This document shows, piece by piece, positions 17,681 through 27,607 of a DNA stretch of 64,000 bases. The stretch lies in NCBI RefSeq assembly GCF_000964545.1, contig NZ_BBVD01000007.1:372001-436000 (forward strand), written 5' to 3'. This stretch comes from Comamonas thiooxydans (lineage in GTDB: Bacteria; Pseudomonadota; Gammaproteobacteria; Burkholderiales; Burkholderiaceae_C). Numbering within the stretch: the first letter of the stretch is position 1; every line of letters begins with the position of its first letter. The position numbers and the translations under genes were made by a program. The notes beneath the pieces were generated by a model, which did no database searches, had not been told where the DNA came from, and saw nothing but the letters and a program-made list of their open reading frames with translations.

Positions 17681-20494
17681 TTAGCTGCTTTGTGCTGAGG
17701 CGACAGGCCCGAACACCGCAGCCCAGAGCTTGAGTACCGCTTCGCGCTGGGCCTGGGCCTGCTCCGGCTCCAGCTGTCCGGAGCGCTCGTCCAGTCTTGC
17801 CACGTGTTGCAGGCGGCGCAGCTCGCGGTAGGCCTTGGCTGCTTCATAGCCCACTGTCTTGGGCAGCAGGCCCGCGTCTTCGGCGCGCTGCAGCAAGGCG
17901 ATATTGCCCACATTGGCGATCAGCTCGCGGTGCGCGCCGGATTCGGCAAGCACCAGGTACTGCACGGCAAATTCCACATCCACCATGCCGCCGGGGCTGT
18001 GTTTGACGTCAAACAGGCCGCCGCGTACCGGGTGGGCGCCGCGCACCCGCTCACGCATGGTTTCAATCTCGTTGCGCAGAGCAGCGGCATCGCGCGGCGC
18101 GGTGATGACGGCTTCGCGCACCGCATCAAAGCGCTGATGCAGGTGCAGATCGGTCGCAGGCTCGCCTGCAGGCGAGGGAAAGTCGCGGCTGCCAAGCACA
18201 AAGCGGGCACGCGTCATGGCCTGGTGTTCCCAGGTCCAGGCGGTGTTGCTGCCGCGCTGCTGCTGGTAATTGGCATAGGACTCGAAGCTGGTCACCAGCA
18301 GGCCCGAGTTGCCGTTGGGGCGCAGCGCGGTGTCGATCTCGAACAGATCGCCTTCACCGGTCTTGACGGTCAGCCAGTTGATGAGCTTGCGCACATAGGC
18401 CGCGTAGACCTCGGGTGCGCGCTCATCGTCGTCATCGAAGACGAAGACGATGTCCAGATCGCTGCCGTAGCCGAGCTCCTTGCCGCCCAGCTTGCCGTAG
18501 CCCACGATGCCGAAACGTGGCGTATCGCGATGGCGGTTCTTGAGCCGGCTCCAGCACCATTGGGCCGTGATGCGCAGCACGCTGTCGGCCAGGGCGCTGA
18601 GGTCGTCTGCCACTTGCTCTACGGTAATGCGGCCTTCGATATCGCGCGCCAGCGTGCGGAAGACTTCGGCATGGTGGGCGCGGCGCAGCAGATTGAGCAG
18701 GGTTTCATCGTCGTCCTCGCCCGTGGACTGCAGGGCGGCCAGGCGCATGGCCAGCTCGTGCTCGAAGTCTGCTGCGACAAAGCGCTCCTTGAGGATGGCA
18801 TCGCTGGCCAGCTCATCGATCACCCCGGGGTGTTGCTGCAGGTACCGTGCAGGCCAGCGTGCAGCTCCCAAAAGATGTAGCAACCTCTCGTGAACTGCCG
18901 GGCGTTCCAGCAGCAAGGCGAGGTAGCTTTCGCGGCGCAGCAAGGGTTCCAGCCACTGCAGAAAGCGTTTGGCAGCCTCTTCGCTGGACTGGCCGCTTTC
19001 CACCCATTGCGAGGTGCGCTCCACCAGCCTGAACAAACGGGCCCGCGCCTCGTCGCGCAGGCCGTTGATGCGGGTATTGCTGCGCCAGTCGGCGACCTGC
19101 CCGGCCAGCGAGGGAGGCAGGGCCTCGATCAGGTCTTCGATGTCTCTGGGCGTGGGCGGTCCGCCTGCCGCGGCCTTGGCGGCATTGCAGTGGCCGTTGC
19201 TGCATTGCTGGGAGTCACCGCCGAGCAAGGTGTCGAACTCCTGCGCCACCAGTTCGCGGTGCTCGTCCAGCTGGTGCAGAAAGCCGCAGGCATCGGCATA
19301 GCCCAGGGTGCGGGCAATCCACAGCAGATCATCGTCGCGTGTGGGCAGCACATGGGTCTGCTGATCGTCCAGATACTGGATGCGGTGCTCCACCTGGCGC
19401 AAGAAGATGTAGGCGCGGCTCAGCGCATCGGCAATTTCGGCGCTCATCAGATTGGCCTGCACCAGGCGCTGCAGCGCTTCCAGCGTGGGGCGGCGGCGCA
19501 GCTCGGGGAACTGGCCGCCGCGCACCACCTGCAGCAGCTGCACGATGAATTCGATCTCGCGGATGCCGCCGCGCGAGAGCTTGACGTCGTTGGCGCGCTC
19601 GGGATGGCCTGCGCTGCGCTTGGAGGCGTGGTCGCGGATCTGGCGATGCAGACTGCGCAGCGAGTCGAACACCGCATAGTCCAGATAGCGGCGGAACACA
19701 AAGGGCAGCACCACGCCGCGCAGGGCCTGGACGTTGGGGGTCTGGATATCGGCCAGCGGCGCCACGATGCGGCTCTTGAGCCAGGCAAAGCGCTCCCACT
19801 CCCGGCCGTGGATCTGTAGATACTCCTCCAGCGAGGACAGCGAAACGGCGGGGGCGCCTGAATTGCCGTTGGGCCGCAGGGCCAGGTCGACGCGAAAGAC
19901 AAAGCCGTGCTCGGTGGTGTCGCCGATCAGGCTGAAGATGCCCTTGACGGCACGGCCGAAGTACTCGTGGTTGGAGATCACGCCGCGGCCGTCGGCCTTG
20001 CCCCGGGTGTCGCCGTCATGTTCGTAGACGTAGATCAGGTCGATGTCGCTGGAGACATTGAGCTCGCGGGCACCTAGCTTGCCCATGCCTATGACCCAGA
20101 ACTGGACTTCCTGGCCGGCGGGTCCTTGAGGTGCACCATGCCGGGTGTCGAGTTCGGCGCGCACCTGGGTGCAGGCGCGATCCAGGGCCAGCTCGGCCAG
20201 CTCGGTGACGGCCTTGGTCACCACGGCGAGAGGTGCCTGCTGTTCGCAGTCCAGCACGATGATGCGCTCCATCACCAGCTGGCGCAGCACGCGCAGCGCC
20301 GCGGAGAGATCCAGGCCGCGCGACTGCAGCGTGCCCAGGGCCTGCTCCATCAGGGCCCGGTCGGGGGCTCCCGGCGGCAAGGCGTCAAACCAGTTCTCGT
20401 AACGGCGGTGAAGGCGCTGCACAAAGCGCGAGTACTGGGCCGGGGAAGGAACATTGAGGGCGTTTTCTGCCATTGCTTGCTCTGGGGACTGCAT
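17681..20494 (-). CDS. glnE: Bifunctional glutamine synthetase adenylyltransferase/adenylyl-removing enzyme
   Basis: Adjusts glutamine synthetase activity by adding AMP to it or removing it by phosphorolysis, responding to PII protein and glutamine. The 937-residue length fits the E. coli enzyme. Both nucleotidyltransferase domains are visible: the N-terminal (adenylyl-removing) GMGKLGARELNVSSDIDLIY with Asp150 and Asp152, and the C-terminal (adenylyltransferase) GYGKLGGKELGYGSDLDIVF near residue 670-690. PII-type regulatory and helical bundles follow each. The start could be the ATG at 20494 or the one seven codons later (MAENALNVPS); neither has a strong ribosome site. Divergent from the YhdP-like gene. 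Confidence 0.97.
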   Translation of the reverse strand: MQSPEQAMAENALNVPSPAQYSRFVQRLHRRYENWFDALPPGAPDRALMEQALGTLQSRGLDLSAALRVLRQLVMERIIVLDCEQQAPLAVVTKAVTELAELALDRACTQVRAELDTRHGAPQGPAGQEVQFWVIGMGKLGARELNVSSDIDLIYVYEHDGDTRGKADGRGVISNHEYFGRAVKGIFSLIGDTTEHGFVFRVDLALRPNGNSGAPAVSLSSLEEYLQIHGREWERFAWLKSRIVAPLADIQTPNVQALRGVVLPFVFRRYLDYAVFDSLRSLHRQIRDHASKRSAGHPERANDVKLSRGGIREIEFIVQLLQVVRGGQFPELRRRPTLEALQRLVQANLMSAEIADALSRAYIFLRQVEHRIQYLDDQQTHVLPTRDDDLLWIARTLGYADACGFLHQLDEHRELVAQEFDTLLGGDSQQCSNGHCNAAKAAAGGPPTPRDIEDLIEALPPSLAGQVADWRSNTRINGLRDEARARLFRLVERTSQWVESGQSSEEAAKRFLQWLEPLLRRESYLALLLERPAVHERLLHLLGAARWPARYLQQHPGVIDELASDAILKERFVAADFEHELAMRLAALQSTGEDDDETLLNLLRRAHHAEVFRTLARDIEGRITVEQVADDLSALADSVLRITAQWCWSRLKNRHRDTPRFGIVGYGKLGGKELGYGSDLDIVFVFDDDDERAPEVYAAYVRKLINWLTVKTGEGDLFEIDTALRPNGNSGLLVTSFESYANYQQQRGSNTAWTWEHQAMTRARFVLGSRDFPSPAGEPATDLHLHQRFDAVREAVITAPRDAAALRNEIETMRERVRGAHPVRGGLFDVKHSPGGMVDVEFAVQYLVLAESGAHRELIANVGNIALLQRAEDAGLLPKTVGYEAAKAYRELRRLQHVARLDERSGQLEPEQAQAQREAVLKLWAAVFGPVASAQSS

Positions 20495-20605
20495 GCGGAC
20501 CGTGAAAAATGGTGTCAGGCAGGCAGGTAATCAGCCCGGCAACGTGTGGTTACCGAAACGCGCACGGGGGCGCCGGTCATAATTCCTGCCATTGCTAGGC
20601 CACCG

Positions 20606-23600
20606 ATGATCGAACCGAAACCACTCCCAACTCGCCAAATTCATAGGCTGGCCAGCTTGGCACGGTGGTCTCTGGGACTGGTCCTGAGCCTGTGGCTGCT
20701 GCTGGCCACCGTGTGGGGGGTGCTCCATTTCTGGATTGTGCCGCGAATCGAACAGTGGCGCCCCGAGCTGGAATCCCTGGCCTCACGCAGCCTGGGTGTA
20801 CCGGTTTCCATTGGCAGGCTGAATGCTTACCGCTCGGGTCTGGTGCCGACTTTCGAGCTGGGCGACGTAGTCCTGCATGACCCTGCGAACAAGAGTGAGG
20901 CCTTGCTGCTGCCCAAGGTGGTGGTGGCGGTCTCTGCCCATTCGTTGATGACCCTGGGAGTCGAGCAGATATATCTGGAAGGACCGGATCTGACGGTGCG
21001 CCGCGATGCCGACGGACAGATCTTTGTGGCCGGTATTGCCGTGTCATCCGATCCGGGGCAGGGAACCGACTCCGACTGGATCTTCTCTCAGCCCGAAATC
21101 GCCATCCGCAGCGGCAAGCTGCAGTGGGTGGACGAGCTGCGCAATGCTGCGCCCTTGCAACTGCAGGATGTGGATCTGGTGCTGCGCAACAAGCGCTGGC
21201 ACCACTCCCTGCGGCTGGATGCCACGCCGCCAGAGGGCTGGGGCCAGCGCTTTACGGTCATGGGCAACTTCAAGGAGCCTTTGCTGTCGGTGCATGAAGG
21301 GCGTCTGGAGCGCTGGAGCGGACAGGCTTATCTGGACTTCACGCATATCGATTTGTCCCATCTGGGCCAGTATCTGGGTCCGCAGGACTGGAAGCTGCAG
21401 CAGGGCAAGGGCTCGGTCAGGGCCTGGCTGGATGTGGAGCACGGCCAGCCCGTGGGCGGGGTGGCCGATGTCGCGGTACAGGCGTTGCAACTCCAATGGC
21501 GGGACAGACCTGAGCCCCTGGCCCTGCAGGCCTTGCGGGGGCGCCTGCGGGCCAAGAACCAGAACGGTTACCAGTTTTCCGTCCAGGGATTGCAGTTCAC
21601 GGCCGATGACGGCCTGAACTGGCCCAGAGGCGACTTCAGCCTGCGCTATGTGCCGACCGGCGCTTCCGAGCAGGGCAGCCAGGGCGAGCATGGCGAGGTT
21701 CAGGCCGATGGCATCGACCTGGCCATTGCGGCGCAGATGCTGCAGCGTCTGCCCCTGCCGCAGGCCGTGCAGACCCAGCTCAAGGCGCTTGCGCCGGCAG
21801 GACAGCTGAGTGATCTCAAGCTGTCATGGCGCGGACCTCTGCAGCAGCTGGCCCAGTACAAGGCTTCGGGGCGCTTCGAGCAACTGGGCTTGCGCTCCCA
21901 GGCTTCGCAGGAGGGCCCTCACAGCATTGGTATTCCCGGCGTGCGGGGGCTGAGTGGCAAGTTCAGCCTGGACCAGGACAGCGGCGAGGCAACGCTGACC
22001 AAGACGGCGGCCGCCAGCCAGGCCATGCTGAGCTTCCCCGGAGTGTTTGAAGACCCCGATATTCCGTTCGACCAGTTCGACAGCCTGGTGCGCTGGCAGC
22101 TGCTGGACAAGGGCCAGTCCATCAAGGTGCAGGTGCCCCGGCTGCGTTTCGCCAATGAGGACACGGCCGGCCAGGCCCAGGCCAGCTGGCAGTCCGGTGC
22201 TGGGACCAAGGAGCAGCCGCGCTTTCCGGGACTGCTGGATCTGCAAGGGCAGCTCAGCCGCGCCAAGGGTGAACGGATTTATCGCTATCTGCCCCAGGAT
22301 CTGGGCAGCGATGCGCTGCGCTATGTGCGCGAGGCCATCACCACGGGTCAGGCCAGCGCGGTGAACTTCCGCGTCAAGGGCGAACTCGAGCATGTGCCGT
22401 TTGAAAAACCGGGCAAGGGCGAATTCCACATCAGTGCCCAGGTGCATGATGTGAACTACCAGTTTGTGCCCGGCTATCTGCTGGGCCCTGGCGAAAAGCC
22501 CTGGCCGCCGCTGACCAAGCTGTCGGGCGAGCTGGTGTTCGACCGCAACTCCATGCAGGTGCGCAAGGCCAAGGGCTTTCTGGGGCATACCGCCATCGTG
22601 GTTGATGAAGCGCAGGCCGGAGTGGCCGACTGGAACCTGACCGAGGTGGAGGTCAACGCCAAGGCTCATGGAGCCCTGGGCGATATGCTGAACCTGGTTC
22701 AAGGCTCTGCCCTGTCTGCGCTGACTGCCCATGCTCTGGATGGCAGCAAGGCCACGGGCAATGCCAAGCTCAGCCTCAGGCTGCATCTGCCCACCATGCA
22801 TATGGAGCGCAGCAAGGTACAGGGTGAAGTGGCGCTGGCGGGCAATACGCTGCAGTTGATGCCCGAGGTGCCCACACTCAGCCAACTGCGCGGCAATGTG
22901 CAGTTTTCGGAGACCGGCTTTCAGCTCTCGGGCGTGCAGGCCAGAGCGCTGGGCGGTGATGTGCGCATCGAGGGCGGCATGAAGCCTGCCGCCGATGCCG
23001 CCACGGCTCCGGTGCAAGTGCGTGTGGACGGCATTGCCACGGCCCAGGGCCTGCGTGATGCCAAGGAGATGAGCGAACTGGTGGCTCTGGGCAAGCATCT
23101 GCAGGGCCAGGCCCGTTATGGCTTGCAGATCAAGGTGCTGCACAGCGTGCCGGAAATCAGTCTGCAGTCCGACCTGCAGGGCATGGCGGTCATGTTGCCA
23201 GCTCCATTGGGCAAGGCGGCCGACAGCTCCCTGGCCTTGCGTGTCAACCGCACGGTGCCAGCCGTGGCCAAGCCGCTGACCGATCAGTTCGGCGTGCAAT
23301 GGGGCAATCACGCCGCAGCTTTGCTGGAGCGCGATATCAGCGGGGCTCAGGCCCGCATCACACGTGGCAGCCTGGAGCTGGTGGAGTCGGGCACGGCGGA
23401 AGCCACGTTGCCGCCTGCCGGCCTGCAGGCCAGGGTGCAACTGCCGGTGCTTGATCTGGATGCCTGGAGTCGTTTGTGGCCCGATGGTGCAGGGGGCGCT
23501 GCCGATGGCCCCGGTATCGAGGAAGAGAGCTGGCGCCAGTTTGTGCCGCAGCAGCTGGCGCTCCAGGCGCGCGAGGTGAAGCTCCATGGCCGTTCGCTGC

Positions 23601-24718
23601 ACGATGTATCCCTGCAGCTCAGCCATGCCAGCAAGGTCTGGATCAACCAGATCCAGTCACGCGAGCTGGCAGGGCGTGTGGAGTATCGCGAGCCCTCTGT
23701 GCAGGAGCCGGGCGGCCTTGTCATCGCCAAGCTCTCGCGTCTGAGCATTCCCGACGGCCCGGACGAAGGGCTGGATGCCGCTGCGGAACAGACCGGCAAT
23801 GTGCGCGAGTTACCGGCCTTGCAGGTCAGTGTGGACGACTTCCAGCTGGGCAGGCGTTCGCTGGGCAAGCTGGATGTGGTGGCGCGCAATCACGGGCTGT
23901 CCGTCGGCGCGGGGCAGCGCGAATGGCAGCTGTCGCGCTTCAATATCAGCACGCCCGAGGCGACGTTGACAGCCCAGGGCTCCTGGGGGCTGCGCTCCAG
24001 TGACAAAAAGCACCCGGGGCAGACCCAGCTGCAGTTCCAGCTCAATCTGCGCGATGTGGGCAAGCTGCTCAATCGCTTTGACATGCCTGGCGTGGTTGCC
24101 AATGGACAGGGCCAGCTGCAGGGTGAAATCAGCTGGACAGGAGCGCCCGTGACGCCGGAGTTCAAGACCATGTCCGGCGCCGTGCATCTGGAGGTGCAAA
24201 AAGGCCAGTTCCTCAAGGCCGATCCGGGACTGGCCAAGCTGCTGGGCGTGCTCAGCCTGCAGTCCTTGCCCAGGCGGCTGACGCTGGATTTCCGCGACGT
24301 GTTCCGCAACGGCTTCTCGTTCGACTTCATGCGAGGCGATGTCACCATAGAGCGCGGCATTGCCAAGACGAATAACATGCAGATGAAGGGCGTGAACGCG
24401 GCTGTGCTGATGGAGGGCTCTGCCGATATCGACAAGGAAACCCAGGACCTGCATGTGGTGGTGGTGCCGGAGATCAACGCCCTGTCCGCCTCCCTGGTTG
24501 CGACGGCCATCAATCCCGTGGTGGGGCTGAGCAGCTTTCTGGCACAGATGATTCTGCGTGGCCCGCTGATTGCGGCCACGACCAAGGAGTTCCATATCCA
24601 CGGCAGCTGGGAAGACCCGCAGGTGACCGAGCTGCCCAGGCGCAGTGTGCCCAAAGCCGGTGCCGACGATGCCGGCAAGCAGCCCGCCGCCGCTCCAAGC
24701 TCAGAGGAGAAGCCATGA
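20606..24718 (+). CDS. YhdP-family (TIGR02099) AsmA-like envelope protein
   Basis: A very large (about 1370 residues) inner-membrane-anchored periplasmic protein. One N-terminal helix (LARWSLGLVLSLWLLLATVW) is followed by beta-rich repeats with the opening FWIVPRIEQWRPELESLASR and a C-terminal AsmA-like domain (GEISWTGAPVTPEF...GVLSLQSLPRRLTLDFRDVF...MEGSADIDKETQDLHVVVVP). This architecture matches YhdP, one of the AsmA-like proteins that move phospholipid from inner to outer membrane. The ATG at 20606 (MIEPKPLP) is preferred; a GTG at 20546 is in frame. Its stop overlaps the next start (ATGA), so it heads an operon with the amidase and the two-component genes. Confidence 0.9.
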   Translation: MIEPKPLPTRQIHRLASLARWSLGLVLSLWLLLATVWGVLHFWIVPRIEQWRPELESLASRSLGVPVSIGRLNAYRSGLVPTFELGDVVLHDPANKSEALLLPKVVVAVSAHSLMTLGVEQIYLEGPDLTVRRDADGQIFVAGIAVSSDPGQGTDSDWIFSQPEIAIRSGKLQWVDELRNAAPLQLQDVDLVLRNKRWHHSLRLDATPPEGWGQRFTVMGNFKEPLLSVHEGRLERWSGQAYLDFTHIDLSHLGQYLGPQDWKLQQGKGSVRAWLDVEHGQPVGGVADVAVQALQLQWRDRPEPLALQALRGRLRAKNQNGYQFSVQGLQFTADDGLNWPRGDFSLRYVPTGASEQGSQGEHGEVQADGIDLAIAAQMLQRLPLPQAVQTQLKALAPAGQLSDLKLSWRGPLQQLAQYKASGRFEQLGLRSQASQEGPHSIGIPGVRGLSGKFSLDQDSGEATLTKTAAASQAMLSFPGVFEDPDIPFDQFDSLVRWQLLDKGQSIKVQVPRLRFANEDTAGQAQASWQSGAGTKEQPRFPGLLDLQGQLSRAKGERIYRYLPQDLGSDALRYVREAITTGQASAVNFRVKGELEHVPFEKPGKGEFHISAQVHDVNYQFVPGYLLGPGEKPWPPLTKLSGELVFDRNSMQVRKAKGFLGHTAIVVDEAQAGVADWNLTEVEVNAKAHGALGDMLNLVQGSALSALTAHALDGSKATGNAKLSLRLHLPTMHMERSKVQGEVALAGNTLQLMPEVPTLSQLRGNVQFSETGFQLSGVQARALGGDVRIEGGMKPAADAATAPVQVRVDGIATAQGLRDAKEMSELVALGKHLQGQARYGLQIKVLHSVPEISLQSDLQGMAVMLPAPLGKAADSSLALRVNRTVPAVAKPLTDQFGVQWGNHAAALLERDISGAQARITRGSLELVESGTAEATLPPAGLQARVQLPVLDLDAWSRLWPDGAGGAADGPGIEEESWRQFVPQQLALQAREVKLHGRSLHDVSLQLSHASKVWINQIQSRELAGRVEYREPSVQEPGGLVIAKLSRLSIPDGPDEGLDAAAEQTGNVRELPALQVSVDDFQLGRRSLGKLDVVARNHGLSVGAGQREWQLSRFNISTPEATLTAQGSWGLRSSDKKHPGQTQLQFQLNLRDVGKLLNRFDMPGVVANGQGQLQGEISWTGAPVTPEFKTMSGAVHLEVQKGQFLKADPGLAKLLGVLSLQSLPRRLTLDFRDVFRNGFSFDFMRGDVTIERGIAKTNNMQMKGVNAAVLMEGSADIDKETQDLHVVVVPEINALSASLVATAINPVVGLSSFLAQMILRGPLIAATTKEFHIHGSWEDPQVTELPRRSVPKAGADDAGKQPAAAPSSEEKP

Positions 24719-25530
24719 AGATTGCCGCTCTACAAATGGTCTCGGGTCAGGACGTCGCAGCCAATCTGGCGCAGGCGCGCAGCCTGATGCAGCAGGCTGC
24801 CGCCCTGGGTGCGGAGCTGGTGGTGCTGCCCGAGTATTTTTGTGCCATGGGAGCCAGGGACACCGACAAGCTGGCCTACCGGGAGGCGTTTGGCCAGGGG
24901 CCGATCCAGGACTTCATGGCCGGGGCTGCTAGGCAGCTGCAGCTGTGGGTGGTGGCCGGCACGCTGCCGCTGCAGGCCGCTGACGACAGTCATGTGCTCA
25001 ACACCAGTCTGGTCTATTCGCCCGAGGGCGAATGCGTGGCCCGCTACGACAAGATCCACCTCTTTCAGTTCGACAACGGGCGTGAGAGCTATACCGAGGC
25101 CGCCGTGGTGCAGGCGGGCAGCCAGCCCGTGGTCTGCGACATACAGGCCAGAAATGGCGTGAGTTGGCGCCTGGGCCTGAGTGTCTGCTATGACCTTCGC
25201 TTTCCCGAGCTGTACCGCGCGCTCAGCGCACAGGGGGCCGACCTGCTGCTGGTGCCAAGTGCCTTCACCTACACCACGGGCCAGGCGCACTGGGAGGTGC
25301 TGCTGCGGGCGCGGGCGATAGAGAACCTGGCCTATGTGCTAGCACCGGGCCAGGGCGGCGTGCATGAAAACGGTCGCCGCACCTGGGGCCACAGCCTGCT
25401 GATCGACCCCTGGGGCGAGGTGCAGGGCCTGCAGGCCAGCGGCACCGGCGTGGTGGCGGGAGAGCTCAATCGTGACCGCCTGCTGCAGGTGCGCCAGCAA
25501 TTGCCGGCCTTGACCCATCGTGTGCTGTGA
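24715..25530 (+). CDS. Carbon-nitrogen hydrolase, Nit1/Nit2-like
   Basis: A 271-residue nitrilase-superfamily amidase. The catalytic triad is visible: Glu in LPEYFCAMG, Lys in RYDKIHLFQF, and Cys in LSVCYDLRFPELYRAL. It matches the branch containing yeast Nit2/Nit3 and bacterial YbeM, which repair deaminated glutathione or hydrolyse omega-amidic dicarboxylates. MKIAALQMVSGQDVAANL is the standard N-terminus. Coupled by 4-bp overlaps to the YhdP-like gene before it and the sensor kinase after it. This neighbourhood is frequent in Burkholderiales and does not by itself define the substrate. Confidence 0.93.
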   Translation: MKIAALQMVSGQDVAANLAQARSLMQQAAALGAELVVLPEYFCAMGARDTDKLAYREAFGQGPIQDFMAGAARQLQLWVVAGTLPLQAADDSHVLNTSLVYSPEGECVARYDKIHLFQFDNGRESYTEAAVVQAGSQPVVCDIQARNGVSWRLGLSVCYDLRFPELYRALSAQGADLLLVPSAFTYTTGQAHWEVLLRARAIENLAYVLAPGQGGVHENGRRTWGHSLLIDPWGEVQGLQASGTGVVAGELNRDRLLQVRQQLPALTHRVL

Positions 25531-27602
25531 CTGATCCGCTGAATACCGCTCTTGACGCACTGCCCGAGGACCATCCCGTCCATTGGCCCTGGCGGCGCTG
25601 GCGCATGGCCTGGAAGCGCTGGTCGCTATGGACCTTGCTGGTGGCACTGGTGGTCAGCATGCTGGTCACCATGGTCTGGCTGGCCGGACGCTATGAGGCC
25701 TCGCAGGTGCAGGAAAAGCTGGAGCGCGACACCGCCAATGCGGTCGGCGATATCCGTGCAGCGCTGGGCCGCAATCTGCAGGACCTGCTGGCGCTGAGCG
25801 CCTACAGCAGCAAGCATGCCGCCTGGCGCGAGCATGCGACCGAGCTGCTGCAGCAGCGCCGCGACCTGATGCGCATCGAATGGCGCGGTGAAAACATGCG
25901 TCTCATCGAGCATGCTGAGACGCCTTATCGCACCTTGCTGGTCGAGGACGAAAGCCATTTGCCCGAGCTGCATTCGGGCGAGGCACTGACCTGTACCCAG
26001 GCCAGGCGCGTCAACGGGCCATCGTACTCGCCCAGCCGCTTCCAGCTGCTGGGCGAGGGCCTGGGCACGGAGACCATGCAGGTCTGCATGCCGCTGACGG
26101 AGAACGGCCATGTGGTGGGCTATGTGCTGGGCACGTACAGCCTGCAGGGCATTCTGATGGCCCAGGTGGGCAAATCCCTGCCGCGCACCCAGGAGGTTTC
26201 GTTCACCGAGCCGGACGGCACGCGTCTGGCCATGGTGGGGGCGGCCTGGCGCGGCTCGCGCATGTTCACGGCCCAGCAGTTGCTGGATCTGCCGGGCAAC
26301 ACCCTGGTGCTGCGCATGGACAGCTGGCATCACGCGCCCAGTGTTTTTCCGAATGTGATGACGGCGCTGGTGACCGGCATGTCGATCGCGCTGGTGACTG
26401 TGGTGGTGGTGCTGGTGCGCGACAACCGCCGCCGCCTGCGGGCGGAGCGCGATCTGGGCGATGCGCTGGCCTTTCGCAAGGCCATGGAGGACTCCCTGGT
26501 CACGGGCATGCGTGCACGCGATCTCCAGGGCCGCATCACCTATGTGAACCCGGCCTTCTGCAATATGGTGGGCTTCAGCGCGCAGGAGCTGCTGGGCCTC
26601 AATGTGGCGCCTTACTGGCCGCCCGAGCTGGCCCAGGAATATGTGAGCCGGCGCGATCAGCGCCTTGCCGGCCTGCTGCCCACACCGCGTCAGGGCCACG
26701 AGAGCGTGTTCATGCGCAAGGACGGCTCGCGCTTTCCGGTGCTGATTTTCGAGGCGCCGCTGATCACCGCCCAGGGCCAGCACACGGGCTGGATGAGCGC
26801 TTTCATCGATATCAGCGAGCAGCGCCGCATGGAGGAGATGTCGCGTGCCTCCCAGGAGCGCCTGCAGGCCACGGCACGCCTTGCGACGGTGGGCGAGATG
26901 GCCTCCATGCTCAGCCATGAGCTGACACAGCCGCTGGCCGCCATTTCCAGCTATGCCACGGGCTCGCTCAATCTGCTGGAGCATGAGCCGACCGGCCCTC
27001 AGGTCCCGCATCTCAAGGACTTGCGCATGGCTCTGGAGCGCATCGGTTTTCAGGCCGACCGCGCAGGCAAGGTCATCAAGAGCGTGCGCGATTTCGTGCG
27101 CCGGCGCGACAAGTCCAGAGAGGTGGTGCAGCCCGTGGAGCTGATCGATGCCGTCATGCCTCTGGTCTATCTGCAGGCGCACAAGCTCAATGCAACTGTG
27201 CAGCTGGAGCTGGAGCCCGATCTGCCAGGGGTGCTGTGCGATGTCACCATGGTCGAGCAGGTGCTGCTCAATCTGGCGCGCAACGGCATGCAGGCCATGG
27301 ACCTGCCCGAGCTCAAGGAGAGGGTGTTGACCATGGCTGTCAGGCGCAGTTCTGACGGTAATAACGCGCGTTGGGTAGAATTTTCCATCATGGACTGCGG
27401 CGCCGGCATTTCTGCGGAAGTCGCCGAGCAGCTGTTCACCCCCTTCTTCACCACGCGCACCGAAGGCATGGGCCTGGGCCTGAGTCTGTGCCGCACGGTG
27501 GTGGAGCAACATGGTGGTCACCTTGATTACCGCCCGCACCTCCCGCAGGGCACGGAGTTTGTCTTCACGCTTCCGGCCCACTGGGAACCCAGAGAGAACT
27601 AG
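25527..27602 (+). CDS. Membrane sensor histidine kinase with PAS domain (DctS/FixL-like)
   Basis: A 691-residue inner-membrane sensor. A GTG start overlaps the previous stop (GTGA). Helix 1 at about 33-54, a periplasmic domain of some 220 residues with two cysteines (LTCTQARR, QVCMPLTE), helix 2 at about 277-298, a PAS domain at about 315-430 (GRITYVNPAFCNMVGFSAQE), HisKA with the phosphoacceptor His464 in MLSHELTQPLAAISSY, and HATPase with N box (LLNLARNGMQAM), DCGAGIS and GMGLGLSLC. Architecture and the LSHELTQPL H-box put it with DctS/TtrS/FixL-type kinases. The ligand is unknown. The response regulator follows 5 bp later. Confidence 0.93.
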   Translation: MTDPLNTALDALPEDHPVHWPWRRWRMAWKRWSLWTLLVALVVSMLVTMVWLAGRYEASQVQEKLERDTANAVGDIRAALGRNLQDLLALSAYSSKHAAWREHATELLQQRRDLMRIEWRGENMRLIEHAETPYRTLLVEDESHLPELHSGEALTCTQARRVNGPSYSPSRFQLLGEGLGTETMQVCMPLTENGHVVGYVLGTYSLQGILMAQVGKSLPRTQEVSFTEPDGTRLAMVGAAWRGSRMFTAQQLLDLPGNTLVLRMDSWHHAPSVFPNVMTALVTGMSIALVTVVVVLVRDNRRRLRAERDLGDALAFRKAMEDSLVTGMRARDLQGRITYVNPAFCNMVGFSAQELLGLNVAPYWPPELAQEYVSRRDQRLAGLLPTPRQGHESVFMRKDGSRFPVLIFEAPLITAQGQHTGWMSAFIDISEQRRMEEMSRASQERLQATARLATVGEMASMLSHELTQPLAAISSYATGSLNLLEHEPTGPQVPHLKDLRMALERIGFQADRAGKVIKSVRDFVRRRDKSREVVQPVELIDAVMPLVYLQAHKLNATVQLELEPDLPGVLCDVTMVEQVLLNLARNGMQAMDLPELKERVLTMAVRRSSDGNNARWVEFSIMDCGAGISAEVAEQLFTPFFTTRTEGMGLGLSLCRTVVEQHGGHLDYRPHLPQGTEFVFTLPAHWEPREN

Positions 27603-27607
27603 GCTTC